5,629 nucleotides of DNA, from NCBI GenBank assembly GCA_030650265.1, contig JAUSEJ010000752.1, positions 1 to 5,629 on the forward strand, read 5' to 3'. The stretch is from Dehalococcoidia bacterium. GTDB lineage: Bacteria; Chloroflexota; Dehalococcoidia; JACPQF01. The notes below the pieces were generated by a model. That model was not told the origin of the DNA, ran no database searches, and saw only the letters and a program-made list of their open reading frames with translations. Within the stretch, counting starts at the first letter, position 1. Each line of letters starts with the position of its first letter. Positions 1 through 4,907 of this stretch are shown one piece after another. The translations under genes and the position numbers were made by a program.

Positions 1-844
1 CGGTTTTCTGGTACCATTCCAGGGTCTTCTCCATCAGGGCGTAAATCCCTTCGTCGGGTACGTACTGTGCTACTTCATAGCCGAAGAGCGGATGCTTACC
101 ATGCTTGCCTCCCGCCCGAATCAGCCATCCCCGGCGAGCCACCACCATGGCGTCTACCGGACAGATCTTCACGCAGTCACCGCAGGCAACGCATTTCTCC
201 GGGTTGCGCGCAGGCAAGCCGTCCACCATCGTTAGAGCATGGTCGTCGCAGTTTCGTACGCATAGCTCACAACCATTGCAGAGGTCTTCAATTAGCTCGG
301 GTTCCACCATGCCCTGGAAACCAAGGTCCATCCCCCGGGTGCGGAAGCAGTCGATAGGGCAACCGGAGAAGGAGACCTTGAACTTGTGCAGCCCTGTGGG
401 GGTGCCAAAGTACCTCCTGTCCACCTCCAGGCAAACTTCCTGCGTATTCGTCAGTCCGTTGGGATTGTAAGAGCAGCCGCCGCAAGCTGTTGGCACTCTG
501 GCGCGGGGGCCGCACGAAGCTACAGACCAGTTTGCCGCTTTGAGCTGTTCGACGATGGCGTCGAAATCCTTGTAGTTTACGTACGGGACTTCCACTGACT
601 GGCGGACCGTCAGGTGGACCTCGCCCCGACCGTACTTATCGGCAATTGCCGCCGCTACTCGCAACTTGTCGGCGGTAACCAGACCGGCAGGACATCTCAG
701 CCTGACCGTAAACAGATCCTTTTGAACCTGCTTGATGAATCCCCCGCTCTTCAGTTCGTTGAGATTCAGCTTTGTTCGGCGAGATTCTTTTCCAAGCTCC
801 GCCTTGAGACCTTCGATTTTTGGTTCATGCCCGAACATCGTCAC
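1..844 (-). CDS. siroheme sulfite reductase (AsrC/Dsr-like small type) with 2x[4Fe-4S] ferredoxin insert, partial at the window edge
   Basis: This gene likely reduces sulfite to sulfide in the cytoplasm, with siroheme-[4Fe-4S] as the active site and electrons arriving through its own ferredoxin domain. About 281 codons are present and the 3' end is cut by the window; small sulfite reductases of this type are around 300 aa, so little should be missing. Visible order, numbered from the GTG: a nitrite/sulfite reductase ferredoxin-like half-domain at about 40-107 (RLRCPAGLVTADKLR, then HLTVRQSVEVPYV), a siroheme/[4Fe-4S] region at 111-168 (CGPRARVPTACGGC and SFSGCPIDC), a double ferredoxin domain at about 189-228 (two CxxCxxCxxxC sets: C189/192/195/199 and C218/221/224/228), and the C-terminal GGKHGKHPLFG motif. 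The GTG at 844 is preferred over the ATG at 838 because GAGG lies 8 nt upstream of it. The stop of the preceding gene is 23 nt upstream, so it is in the cysH operon. One siroheme-cluster cysteine is not in its usual place (see findings). Nitrite reduction is possible, but the cysH context favours sulfite. Confidence 0.88.
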   Translation of the reverse strand, partial: MTMFGHEPKIEGLKAELGKESRRTKLNLNELKSGGFIKQVQKDLFTVRLRCPAGLVTADKLRVAAAIADKYGRGEVHLTVRQSVEVPYVNYKDFDAIVEQLKAANWSVASCGPRARVPTACGGCSYNPNGLTNTQEVCLEVDRRYFGTPTGLHKFKVSFSGCPIDCFRTRGMDLGFQGMVEPELIEDLCNGCELCVRNCDDHALTMVDGLPARNPEKCVACGDCVKICPVDAMVVARRGWLIRAGGKHGKHPLFGYEVAQYVPDEGIYALMEKTLEWYQKT

Positions 845-852
845 GTTTATTT

Positions 853-860
853 CCTCTCCC
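853..860 (-). promoter_or_regulatory. ribosome binding site that selects a GTG start
   Basis: The minus strand reads GGGAGAGG here. Its GAGG ends 8 nt before the GTG at 844-842 and 14 nt before the in-frame ATG at 838-836. The spacing supports the GTG as the start of the sulfite reductase. This is inferred from spacing only. Confidence 0.55.
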
Positions 861-867
861 CTCTTCC

Positions 868-1260
868 TCAGATCTGATTTGACTGCGCCGGCCAGCTCCT
901 AAGGTACGGATCGAGCTTTCCTACCGACTGACAGAGTTTCCCTTCCACTTCAAACGCGCCGAACTCAGGGCGGAGACCCCGCAAGATCAGGGACGCTTCC
1001 CGATGAAAAATGGCCGGGCCCCAGACGCCTACGTCGGTCGCCCAGGCTCCCCTGCGAAGCTCATCCGCGTAAAGGACTTCGGCCAGCCGGTCTTCTAACC
1101 AGTGAAACGAAGCATGCTTTTGTCCATCGGCTATCGTCAGAATCATGGCCTCCAAAGGGTCTAGCGCCGGTTCACCGGTGAATGCCACCTGAACCTGGCA
1201 CCAGGCGCAAGGGGCATGGCGCTCGTATATGAACGATTTGAGCCGGCGCCAAATTTTCAT
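868..1260 (-). CDS. unrecognised 130-aa protein between cysH and the sulfite reductase
   Basis: I do not recognise this family. The start is the ATG at 1260, which overlaps the cysH stop as ATGA, so translation is probably coupled to cysH; no good independent ribosome site is visible, and codons further upstream would run into cysH. The protein is soluble-looking with no membrane segment or signal peptide. It begins basic (KIWRRLKSFIYERH), then has a CAWC pair (C18, C21) beside H15, a mixed helical stretch at about 34-70 (DPLEAMILTIADGQKHASFHWLEDRLAEV broken here by position only at its ends), and a tryptophan- and glycine-containing middle (ATDVGVWGPAIF). A third cysteine is at C110. The CxxC with nearby histidines could bind a metal or take part in thiol chemistry, but this is speculation. 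Its position between two sulfate-reduction enzymes suggests an accessory role in the pathway. The 23-nt gap to the next gene holds that gene's ribosome site. Confidence 0.8.
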   Translation of the reverse strand: MKIWRRLKSFIYERHAPCAWCQVQVAFTGEPALDPLEAMILTIADGQKHASFHWLEDRLAEVLYADELRRGAWATDVGVWGPAIFHREASLILRGLRPEFGAFEVEGKLCQSVGKLDPYLRSWPAQSNQI

Positions 1261-1976
1261 GCTAGTTCTGCGACGGCCTTCAATGGTCGTGTGTGAATGC
1301 CGCACTCACCGCCGCACTTATCCGTGCCGACCCAGCGGCCGGCGCGTTCGTTTTGGTCGTTGGTGATGCGGGTGCAGGGGGAGCAACCTAGAGAGCGGTA
1401 ACCCTCCAAGTATAGGGGATTCACCGGCACCTGATGGAGGGCAAGATACTGCCATACCTCGCGTTCGTGCCACAGGAGGATCGGATTGAGCTTGATGAGG
1501 CCCTTATCACGCTCCTCGATCTCCCGATAATCGGTTCGCGTCCGTCCCTCTGTGCAGCGCAGGCCCGTCACCCAGCAGTCTACATGCATTTCCTCTATTG
1601 CTCGTCGAGTGGGTTCTACTTTTAGGATGTCGCAGCAGCGGTCCGGACTGGTTTCGTAGAGATTATCGGGAATGGCCTCGTCGTTGCGGAAGATTCGAAG
1701 CTCAGGATAGCGAGCGACTTCCTCATACATGAATTTGACAGTCTCTGCCGGCTTGAAGCGCGTGGTGACGATAAAGCCGGGAATGTTGGGGCTGACTTGT
1801 TTGGCTAGATGCCAGACCGCTACCGAGTCCTGGCCCAGGCTATTGGCTACCACCAGTCGATTGCCATACTCCTCGTAGGCTTCGCGAATCAGGCCGAGGG
1901 AGCGGTCGATCTTCTGGGCCAGATTCAGTTCGTTTACCAATTCGACGAGGTTTTCTGAGTTCGAGCTTGTCTGCAT
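1257..1976 (-). CDS. cysH: APS/PAPS reductase, [4Fe-4S] adenylyl-sulfate reductase type (CysH)
   Basis: A thioredoxin- or glutathione-dependent sulfonucleotide reductase of the PAPS reductase family (adenine nucleotide alpha-hydrolase fold) that releases sulfite from APS, or PAPS, in the cytoplasm. The 239 aa match the usual length. Seen in order: a PP-loop-like SLGQDS at 46-51, an RCCDILK motif with C114-C115, a WVTGLRCTEGRTR substrate-binding stretch at 135-147, LNPILLWHEREVWQYL at 163-178, GCSPC with C198 and C201, and the C-terminal ECGIH at 224-228 with the catalytic C225. The CC plus CxxC set is the cluster-binding signature of plant/bacterial APS reductases, so APS is the more likely substrate (family knowledge). 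The ATG at 1976 has AAGGAG 7 nt upstream. The gene follows yezD after 93 nt containing a structured element and overlaps the next gene by 4 nt. Confidence 0.93.
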   Translation of the reverse strand: MQTSSNSENLVELVNELNLAQKIDRSLGLIREAYEEYGNRLVVANSLGQDSVAVWHLAKQVSPNIPGFIVTTRFKPAETVKFMYEEVARYPELRIFRNDEAIPDNLYETSPDRCCDILKVEPTRRAIEEMHVDCWVTGLRCTEGRTRTDYREIEERDKGLIKLNPILLWHEREVWQYLALHQVPVNPLYLEGYRSLGCSPCTRITNDQNERAGRWVGTDKCGGECGIHTRPLKAVAELA

Positions 1977-1983
1977 TTGGCGA

Positions 1984-1989
1984 CTCCTT
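1984..1989 (-). promoter_or_regulatory. cysH ribosome binding site
   Basis: AAGGAG on the minus strand, 7 nt before the cysH ATG. It sits at the end of an A-rich, apparently unstructured stretch (AAAACAAAAACAAAAGGAG), which should leave it open to ribosomes once the hairpins upstream have formed. Confidence 0.75.
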
Positions 1990-2013
1990 TTGTTTTTGTT
2001 TTGATATACAAAG

Positions 2014-2058
2014 AGGCCCAGATCCCTTTGGATCTGAGCCTCCAGTTGACTGGTTGGC
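2014..2058 (-). promoter_or_regulatory. two-hairpin RNA element, copy 2 (yezD-cysH intergenic, before cysH)
   Basis: In the minus-strand transcript, GCCAA is followed by hairpin P1, CCAG-UCAA-CUGG (2053-2042), and directly by hairpin P2. P2 pairs AGGCUCAGAUCC with GGAUCUGGGCCU around an AAAG loop (2041-2014): 12 base pairs with one U-G wobble, one pair longer if the flanking G and C also join. The core AACCRGNCAACUGGAGGC is shared with copy 1 at 2290-2336. P2 ends 37 nt before the cysH start. It is followed by CUUUGUAU rather than a clean run of U, so it is a weak terminator candidate at best. It may regulate cysH or protect or process the mRNA. It lies 11 nt past the yezD stop. Confidence 0.7.
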
Positions 2059-2069
2059 TTGCGGTAGGG

Positions 2070-2246
2070 CTAGCCCCTATTGTCCCGCGAAAAGCGGAGC
2101 TTCTCCGTCTTGTCTACTTGTATTATCTTGCCATCCTGAATGATGAGTTGAACAGAGCCGTACTTAATAGTCCGTATTGAGCGAAGGATCTCCCGCACGA
2201 TTTCTTCTTCGTTGTTTGAATTGATAGGCGATTGGTTGGTCACCAT
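2070..2246 (-). CDS. yezD: YezD family small protein (DUF2292), sulfur-linked
   Basis: A 58-aa protein whose core matches the YezD/DUF2292 family: EEEIVREILRSIRTIKYGSV at 13-32, then QLIIQDGKIIQVDKTEKLRF at 33-52. It looks like one helix followed by a beta hairpin, with no membrane segment and no cysteine. The family's biochemical role is unknown to me; it is found repeatedly next to sulfate-assimilation or sulfur-transport genes, and here it is the first gene of the cysH operon. The ATG at 2246 is chosen because family homology begins shortly after it. The ribosome site is modest (GGGGU, about 6 nt upstream). The reading frame is open for 21 more codons upstream, but that stretch covers the leader hairpins and has no family resemblance. 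Its stop is 93 nt before the cysH start. Confidence 0.88.
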   Translation of the reverse strand: MVTNQSPINSNNEEEIVREILRSIRTIKYGSVQLIIQDGKIIQVDKTEKLRFSRDNRG

Positions 2247-2263
2247 CAAATTACCCCATAGTT

Positions 2264-2277
2264 GAGGATGAATCCTC
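2264..2277 (-). promoter_or_regulatory. small hairpin enclosing an AGGAGG in the yezD leader
   Basis: The transcript reads GAGGAUUCAUCCUC, which folds as a 5-6 bp hairpin around UUCA. Its 5' arm is part of an AGGAGG that looks like a strong ribosome site but is about 26 nt from the yezD ATG and within the stem. It may modulate ribosome loading, or be chance. Confidence 0.4.
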
Positions 2278-2289
2278 CTAGTACAAGAC

Positions 2290-2336
2290 AGGCCCGGGCT
2301 CAAAATCAAGCTCGGGCCTCCAGTTGTCCGGTTAGC
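2290..2336 (-). promoter_or_regulatory. two-hairpin RNA element, copy 1 (yezD leader)
   Basis: In the minus-strand transcript, GCUAA is followed by P1, CCGG-ACAA-CUGG (2331-2320), and directly by P2. P2 pairs AGGCCCG with CGGGCCU, then has an A-C mismatch and an inner GCU/AGC around a U-rich loop (2319-2290). Compared with copy 2, P1 keeps pairing with A-U changed to G-U, and P2 differs in most positions but stays paired. The element lies about 28 nt after the predicted transcription start and ends 43 nt before the yezD ATG, similar to the 37 nt in copy 2. There is no U-tract after P2, so a classical terminator is unlikely. Confidence 0.72.
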
Positions 2337-2356
2337 CAGAAATAGTTGAGTAAGTG

Positions 2357-2369
2357 GATTAACTTAATC
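2357..2369. promoter_or_regulatory. palindromic operator candidate at the sulfur-operon transcription start
   Basis: GATTAA-C-TTAATC is a perfect 6+1+6 inverted repeat. It lies just downstream of the -10 box and covers the predicted +1 (about 2364), a classic position for a repressor site. The regulator cannot be named from this window. Confidence 0.55.
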
Positions 2370-2370
2370 T

Positions 2371-2399
2371 TTTATATCACATATTATGGCGCTTGTCAA
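2371..2399 (-). promoter_or_regulatory. sigma-70 promoter of the yezD-cysH-sulfite reductase operon
   Basis: On the minus strand, TTGACA (2399-2394) is a full-consensus -35 box, followed by a 17-nt spacer and TATAAA (2376-2371), a 5/6 match to the -10. Transcription would start near 2364, giving a leader of about 118 nt before yezD. The region is markedly more AT-rich than the flanking genes. Confidence 0.85.
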
Positions 2400-2597
2400 T
2401 ACCTTTAGGGGATCGAATTTGAATATTCATAGAAGTTTCCGATCTTCGGTGGAAGTCTTCAGGAGGTGAATGACGAATTCAGGGCCGGCAACAATCTATG
2501 CCGGTGGCTCAGCGATTGATTTCGGGGCTAGATCGCTATAGTGGTGCATGGCGGGCAAGGCGTGTCGGGTGGCTGGCACGATTGGGGCCAATCTGCT
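2400..2597. other. intergenic region between lgt and the sulfur promoter, no gene supported
   Basis: This stretch of about 200 nt lies downstream of lgt and upstream of the sulfur promoter. It holds an inverted repeat CCGGCA-8 nt-TGCCGG at 2485-2504, extended by one G-U pair when read on the minus strand. No T-tract follows it on either strand. It might end lgt transcription in a Rho-assisted way, but that is a weak inference. Only very short reading frames occur here (23 codons plus strand, 17 codons minus strand), without family resemblance. Confidence 0.5.
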
Positions 2598-3392
2598 TCA
2601 GCTTGCGTGAAGATGGCGCCGAAGATGCTTCAGATTCCACGCCAGCAGAGCCAGAGCGGCGGCTATACCGAACAGGGCGAAAATCTGCAGTTGGCTCAGC
2701 GGCCCAATCAGGGGAGCGGTGTTTTCCCGGAGGAACCCGACCAGGAAGCGTTTCAGAGCGAACAGGATTACGTAGAGTATGGCGAGAAAGCCGTCGAAAG
2801 GATGCCCACCGGGAGGCAACCCTTTTTCTTTGCGGCGCCGCCCACTATATCGCTCCACCGACAAGAGGACGATGAAAATGGCCAGGTTCGTGGCAGAACT
2901 CATCAACTGAGTAGGATAGCGTACTGCCCACTGGCCGTGATCGTCCGGCAGATAGATACCGAGCCAGGAATCGGTGGGCTTGCCGTAGGAGTCGCCAGAC
3001 GCAAAACAGCCAAGGCGGCCGATCGCCTGCGCCAGGGGGACCGGAACCACGAAAAGGTCAAAAGTCCGGCCAACCGGCATTTTGCATAGCCGGCAATAGA
3101 TTATGGCCGTGAAGAAGCCGCCGGCGATGACCCAGGTAACGCTCAGTCCTTCCGTGGGACGGGGGAAATCGGGCAGCGCATTGTAGGCAAGGATCGGTAT
3201 CATGGCCACCACGTAGGCCGTGGCCAACCCGCCGGCGATGCCCACGATCACGCCGCGCATAAGAACACCCGCTGACGTATTGAGGCGAAGCAGGCGATGA
3301 AACATGAACATGCCGCCTACGATAACAGCGAGGGCGATCATCGCCCCGTAGGTCTTGATCTCCAGCGGGCCAAGGTCAAATGCCGGTAGCAA
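2598..3392 (-). CDS. lgt: prolipoprotein diacylglyceryl transferase family protein (Lgt)
   Basis: An integral membrane enzyme family that moves diacylglycerol from phosphatidylglycerol to the lipobox cysteine of prelipoproteins, the first step of lipoprotein maturation. The 264 aa are close to the usual length. About seven hydrophobic segments are visible, near 15-32, 44-66, 85-100, 111-125, 168-180, 201-218 and 234-252. The N-terminal FDLGPLEIKTYG is typical. The family signature appears as GRLGCFASGDSYG at 125-137, with R126 at the place of the essential arginine, then YPTQL at 159-163, HPFDG at 197-201, and RFLVGFLREN at 215-224 with R222. Deviations are C for the usual N at 129 and Y for the usual H at 159; the GCF form is common in a divergent branch of the family. 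The start is TTG, with GAGG 7 nt upstream and no nearby ATG. It follows the 423-aa secreted-protein gene after 28 nt. Confidence 0.88.
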   Translation of the reverse strand: MLPAFDLGPLEIKTYGAMIALAVIVGGMFMFHRLLRLNTSAGVLMRGVIVGIAGGLATAYVVAMIPILAYNALPDFPRPTEGLSVTWVIAGGFFTAIIYCRLCKMPVGRTFDLFVVPVPLAQAIGRLGCFASGDSYGKPTDSWLGIYLPDDHGQWAVRYPTQLMSSATNLAIFIVLLSVERYSGRRRKEKGLPPGGHPFDGFLAILYVILFALKRFLVGFLRENTAPLIGPLSQLQIFALFGIAAALALLAWNLKHLRRHLHAS

Positions 3393-3399
3393 CTGTTTA

Positions 3400-3403
3400 C
3401 CTC
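3400..3403 (-). promoter_or_regulatory. ribosome binding site deciding the TTG start of lgt
   Basis: GAGG on the minus strand (within TTGAGG) is 7 nt upstream of the TTG at 3392-3390. The resulting N-terminus aligns with the expected Lgt N-terminus, so the TTG is well supported. Confidence 0.7.
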
Positions 3404-3420
3404 AAGAATGTTGCCTAAGC

Positions 3421-4692
3421 TTAGTAGTTTTTCAGAACCACCGGCAAATAGATCTTATATCCACCTTCCTCGTTAGGCCGGTAGCCCTGGCCAATGGCAA
3501 CACTGGCGCCGCTGGCCCTCACGGTTGGGCTGACAGTGGATGTAGCCGTTAATGTAAGAGTCTCCCGGATCGTGTCGCCGGTCGAAAGCGTGGGCGTGTA
3601 GACAGCAAAAACATTCGCCAGGCCGGCGTAGGGAAAAGAAGCATCGGCGGGTCCGGTGGCGACGGTGAAGGGCAGACCGGCAGTCGGGATTATTTGCGTT
3701 TGCGTCCGATAGTAGTATTTGTAGTCCCAGGCTTGTGGGGACGATGCCGTGATGGTGAATGTGCGCGTCACTGCGTCGTAGTTTTGGAGACAGAGCGTAT
3801 GGGTGAACGGCACGTTGGCACTGATTTCCTGAACGATGGACGGAGATTGGAGACCATCGAAGCTACACCAGGCGCCAAATCCCACGAGCGGATTGTTGGC
3901 CGGCAGGGGCCAGACTTCGGCGTTTAGCGCCGATTCAATAGGGCCTATGAATGTGTAGCCGTTATAAAGTGCATAGCCGACAGATCTACCAAATGCGTTT
4001 GCGCTATTGGCGCCCGCGCCGAAGTACATGAAGTAGTGGATCGACAGCGCAGTCGGAAATTCGTCTTTGAAAGCGAAGGTAGAGTTCGGGATAGGGAGAC
4101 TGTCACCGGGCGGGATCCGCCATACTTCCCAATGCGATTGCCCGTCGGTGCCAAATTGGGACGTGACCGCGGCTTCGTAAGTTACCCAGCGAGTGAACGT
4201 TATGGGCACGGAGGTCACCGTCGATGTTAGAGGCGGAGAGTAGTAGTTGAGAGTGACGGACATGCTGACCACCTGGCTTGCCTGGCCGGCGAGTTCGGGG
4301 ACTCGCATGGCGAAGTAGCCATTGTCTGCAAGTTCGTTCAGGAAATCCGGCACAGGTTGTACGTCTGCGCTAGGAGACGGCGAAAACCAGCCAGAAGACC
4401 TGGACGTCATGGCCGGCGAATAGACACCCGTCATAGCAATGTCAGCGTACACCCCCATGGCGTTGTCGGCGACCGCCGGCCCCACCCGTGTCTGGATCTC
4501 CGGGCCGCTGACGTGAGGACTAAGGTAAGCGAGAAGTATGCTGCACCCATCGCCAAATAGCGGGCTACACCCGCTGCCGATAAACAAGTACAGAGCCATC
4601 GCAAAAACCGAAACAAAAACAAGGAACTGACCGTAGATCTTCGCCTTCGCGCTTCGTATTCCTTGCCCCAGGGATCGCAGCAAAAGGTTCAT
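3421..4692 (-). CDS. secreted or membrane-anchored beta-rich protein with C-terminal IYLPVVLKNY motif
   Basis: A 423-aa extracellular protein of unknown function. The N-terminus is basic (R6, R13, K16, K18), followed by a hydrophobic segment at about 20-39 and GSGC with C42. This could be an uncleaved anchor, a signal peptide, or a poor lipobox (G at -3 is atypical). The middle (about 60-270) is rich in Ser, Thr, Pro, Tyr and Phe. C276 and C301 could form a disulfide. Residues about 285-402 look like an Ig-like beta-sandwich with alternating Thr and Val (IRETLTLTATSTVSPTVRAS). The last ten residues, IYLPVVLKNY, follow a short polar linker; I associate this ending with many secreted Anaerolineae proteins. 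The ATG at 4692 has AAGGAGG 5 nt upstream. The downstream neighbour is lgt, 28 nt away, probably co-transcribed. No enzyme motif is seen, so a role in adhesion or the cell surface is only a guess. Confidence 0.8.
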   Translation of the reverse strand: MNLLLRSLGQGIRSAKAKIYGQFLVFVSVFAMALYLFIGSGCSPLFGDGCSILLAYLSPHVSGPEIQTRVGPAVADNAMGVYADIAMTGVYSPAMTSRSSGWFSPSPSADVQPVPDFLNELADNGYFAMRVPELAGQASQVVSMSVTLNYYSPPLTSTVTSVPITFTRWVTYEAAVTSQFGTDGQSHWEVWRIPPGDSLPIPNSTFAFKDEFPTALSIHYFMYFGAGANSANAFGRSVGYALYNGYTFIGPIESALNAEVWPLPANNPLVGFGAWCSFDGLQSPSIVQEISANVPFTHTLCLQNYDAVTRTFTITASSPQAWDYKYYYRTQTQIIPTAGLPFTVATGPADASFPYAGLANVFAVYTPTLSTGDTIRETLTLTATSTVSPTVRASGASVAIGQGYRPNEEGGYKIYLPVVLKNY

Positions 4693-4697
4693 CGTGC

Positions 4698-4704
4698 CCT
4701 CCTT
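4698..4704 (-). promoter_or_regulatory. ribosome binding site of the 423-aa secreted-protein gene
   Basis: AAGGAGG on the minus strand, 5 nt before the ATG at 4692-4690. It is a near-perfect anti-16S match and fixes the start. Confidence 0.8.
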
Positions 4705-4799
4705 TTCCGGGTGGGTTATGTCTCATAGCGGTAAGACCAGCAAACTAATGGAAGGACATCCACGACGCAATGCGAGCGCCGTACCGGTTAGATGCCGCC

Positions 4800-4828
4800 A
4801 TCATACCTAATGAAAAGCAGACACGCAA
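4800..4828 (-). promoter_or_regulatory. candidate promoter of the secreted-protein/lgt unit
   Basis: On the minus strand, TTGCGT (4828-4823, 3/6 match), a 17-nt spacer and TATGAT (4805-4800, 5/6 match) give a plausible sigma-70 promoter. The leader to the gene start would be about 100 nt. A second, poorer pair (TTGCTG with CATAAC) lies closer to the gene. Confidence 0.42.
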
Positions 4829-4859
4829 TACCCCTGAATCTATGATTATTACTCAGATT

Positions 4860-4887
4860 TTGACTTCGGGGGAAACAGTGGTATGAT
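4860..4887 (+). promoter_or_regulatory. sigma-70 promoter of the dynamin-family gene
   Basis: TTGACT (4860-4865, 5/6 match), a 16-nt spacer and TATGAT (4882-4887, 5/6 match). Transcription would start near 4894, only a couple of bases before the AGGAGG ribosome site. It diverges from the candidate minus-strand promoter, with about 30 nt between the two -35 boxes. Confidence 0.65.
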
Positions 4888-4895
4888 TGATTGGC

Positions 4896-4901
4896 AGGAG
4901 G
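4896..4901 (+). promoter_or_regulatory. ribosome binding site deciding the TTG start of the dynamin-family gene
   Basis: AGGAGG is 6 nt before the TTG at 4908-4910. An in-frame TAG directly precedes that TTG, so no longer start is possible. No in-frame ATG occurs until near the window end, past all the GTPase motifs. Confidence 0.78.
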
Positions 4902-4907
4902 GAGTAG

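Noticed and set aside
288..515. 75-codon minus-strand frame overlapping the sulfite reductase
   Set aside because: It is an alternative frame of the sulfite reductase, whose own frame is open from 844 to the window edge with all cluster motifs.
2013..2042. Intrinsic terminator between yezD and cysH
   Set aside because: The hairpin is strong, but the following sequence (CTTTGTATATC) has no run of U, cysH has no other visible promoter, and the same core occurs in the yezD leader. A regulatory or processing element fits better.
2290..2336. SAM (S-box) riboswitch or T-box in the yezD leader
   Set aside because: The conserved junction sequences of S-box and the T-box sequence with specifier stem are absent. 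The element is only about 47 nt with two simple hairpins.
2485..2504. Intrinsic terminator for lgt
   Set aside because: CCGGCA/TGCCGG pairs well but has an 8-nt loop and no T-tract on either strand, so it is mentioned only as a weak hairpin.
2461..2541. 23-codon plus-strand frame starting at the ATG at 2470, after AGGAGGTGA
   Set aside because: The ribosome-like sequence is only 3 nt from the ATG, the peptide has no recognisable features, and no plus-strand gene follows that it could lead.
2541..3089. 182-codon plus-strand open frame
   Set aside because: It lies antisense to lgt, has low-complexity composition typical of a shadow frame, and shows no family resemblance. The minus strand carries a clear Lgt signature.
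4830..4872. CCCCTGAA ... TTCGGGG imperfect inverted repeat across the dynamin promoter
   Set aside because: It needs a bulge and has a loop of nearly 30 nt. This is within what chance gives in an intergenic region of this size.
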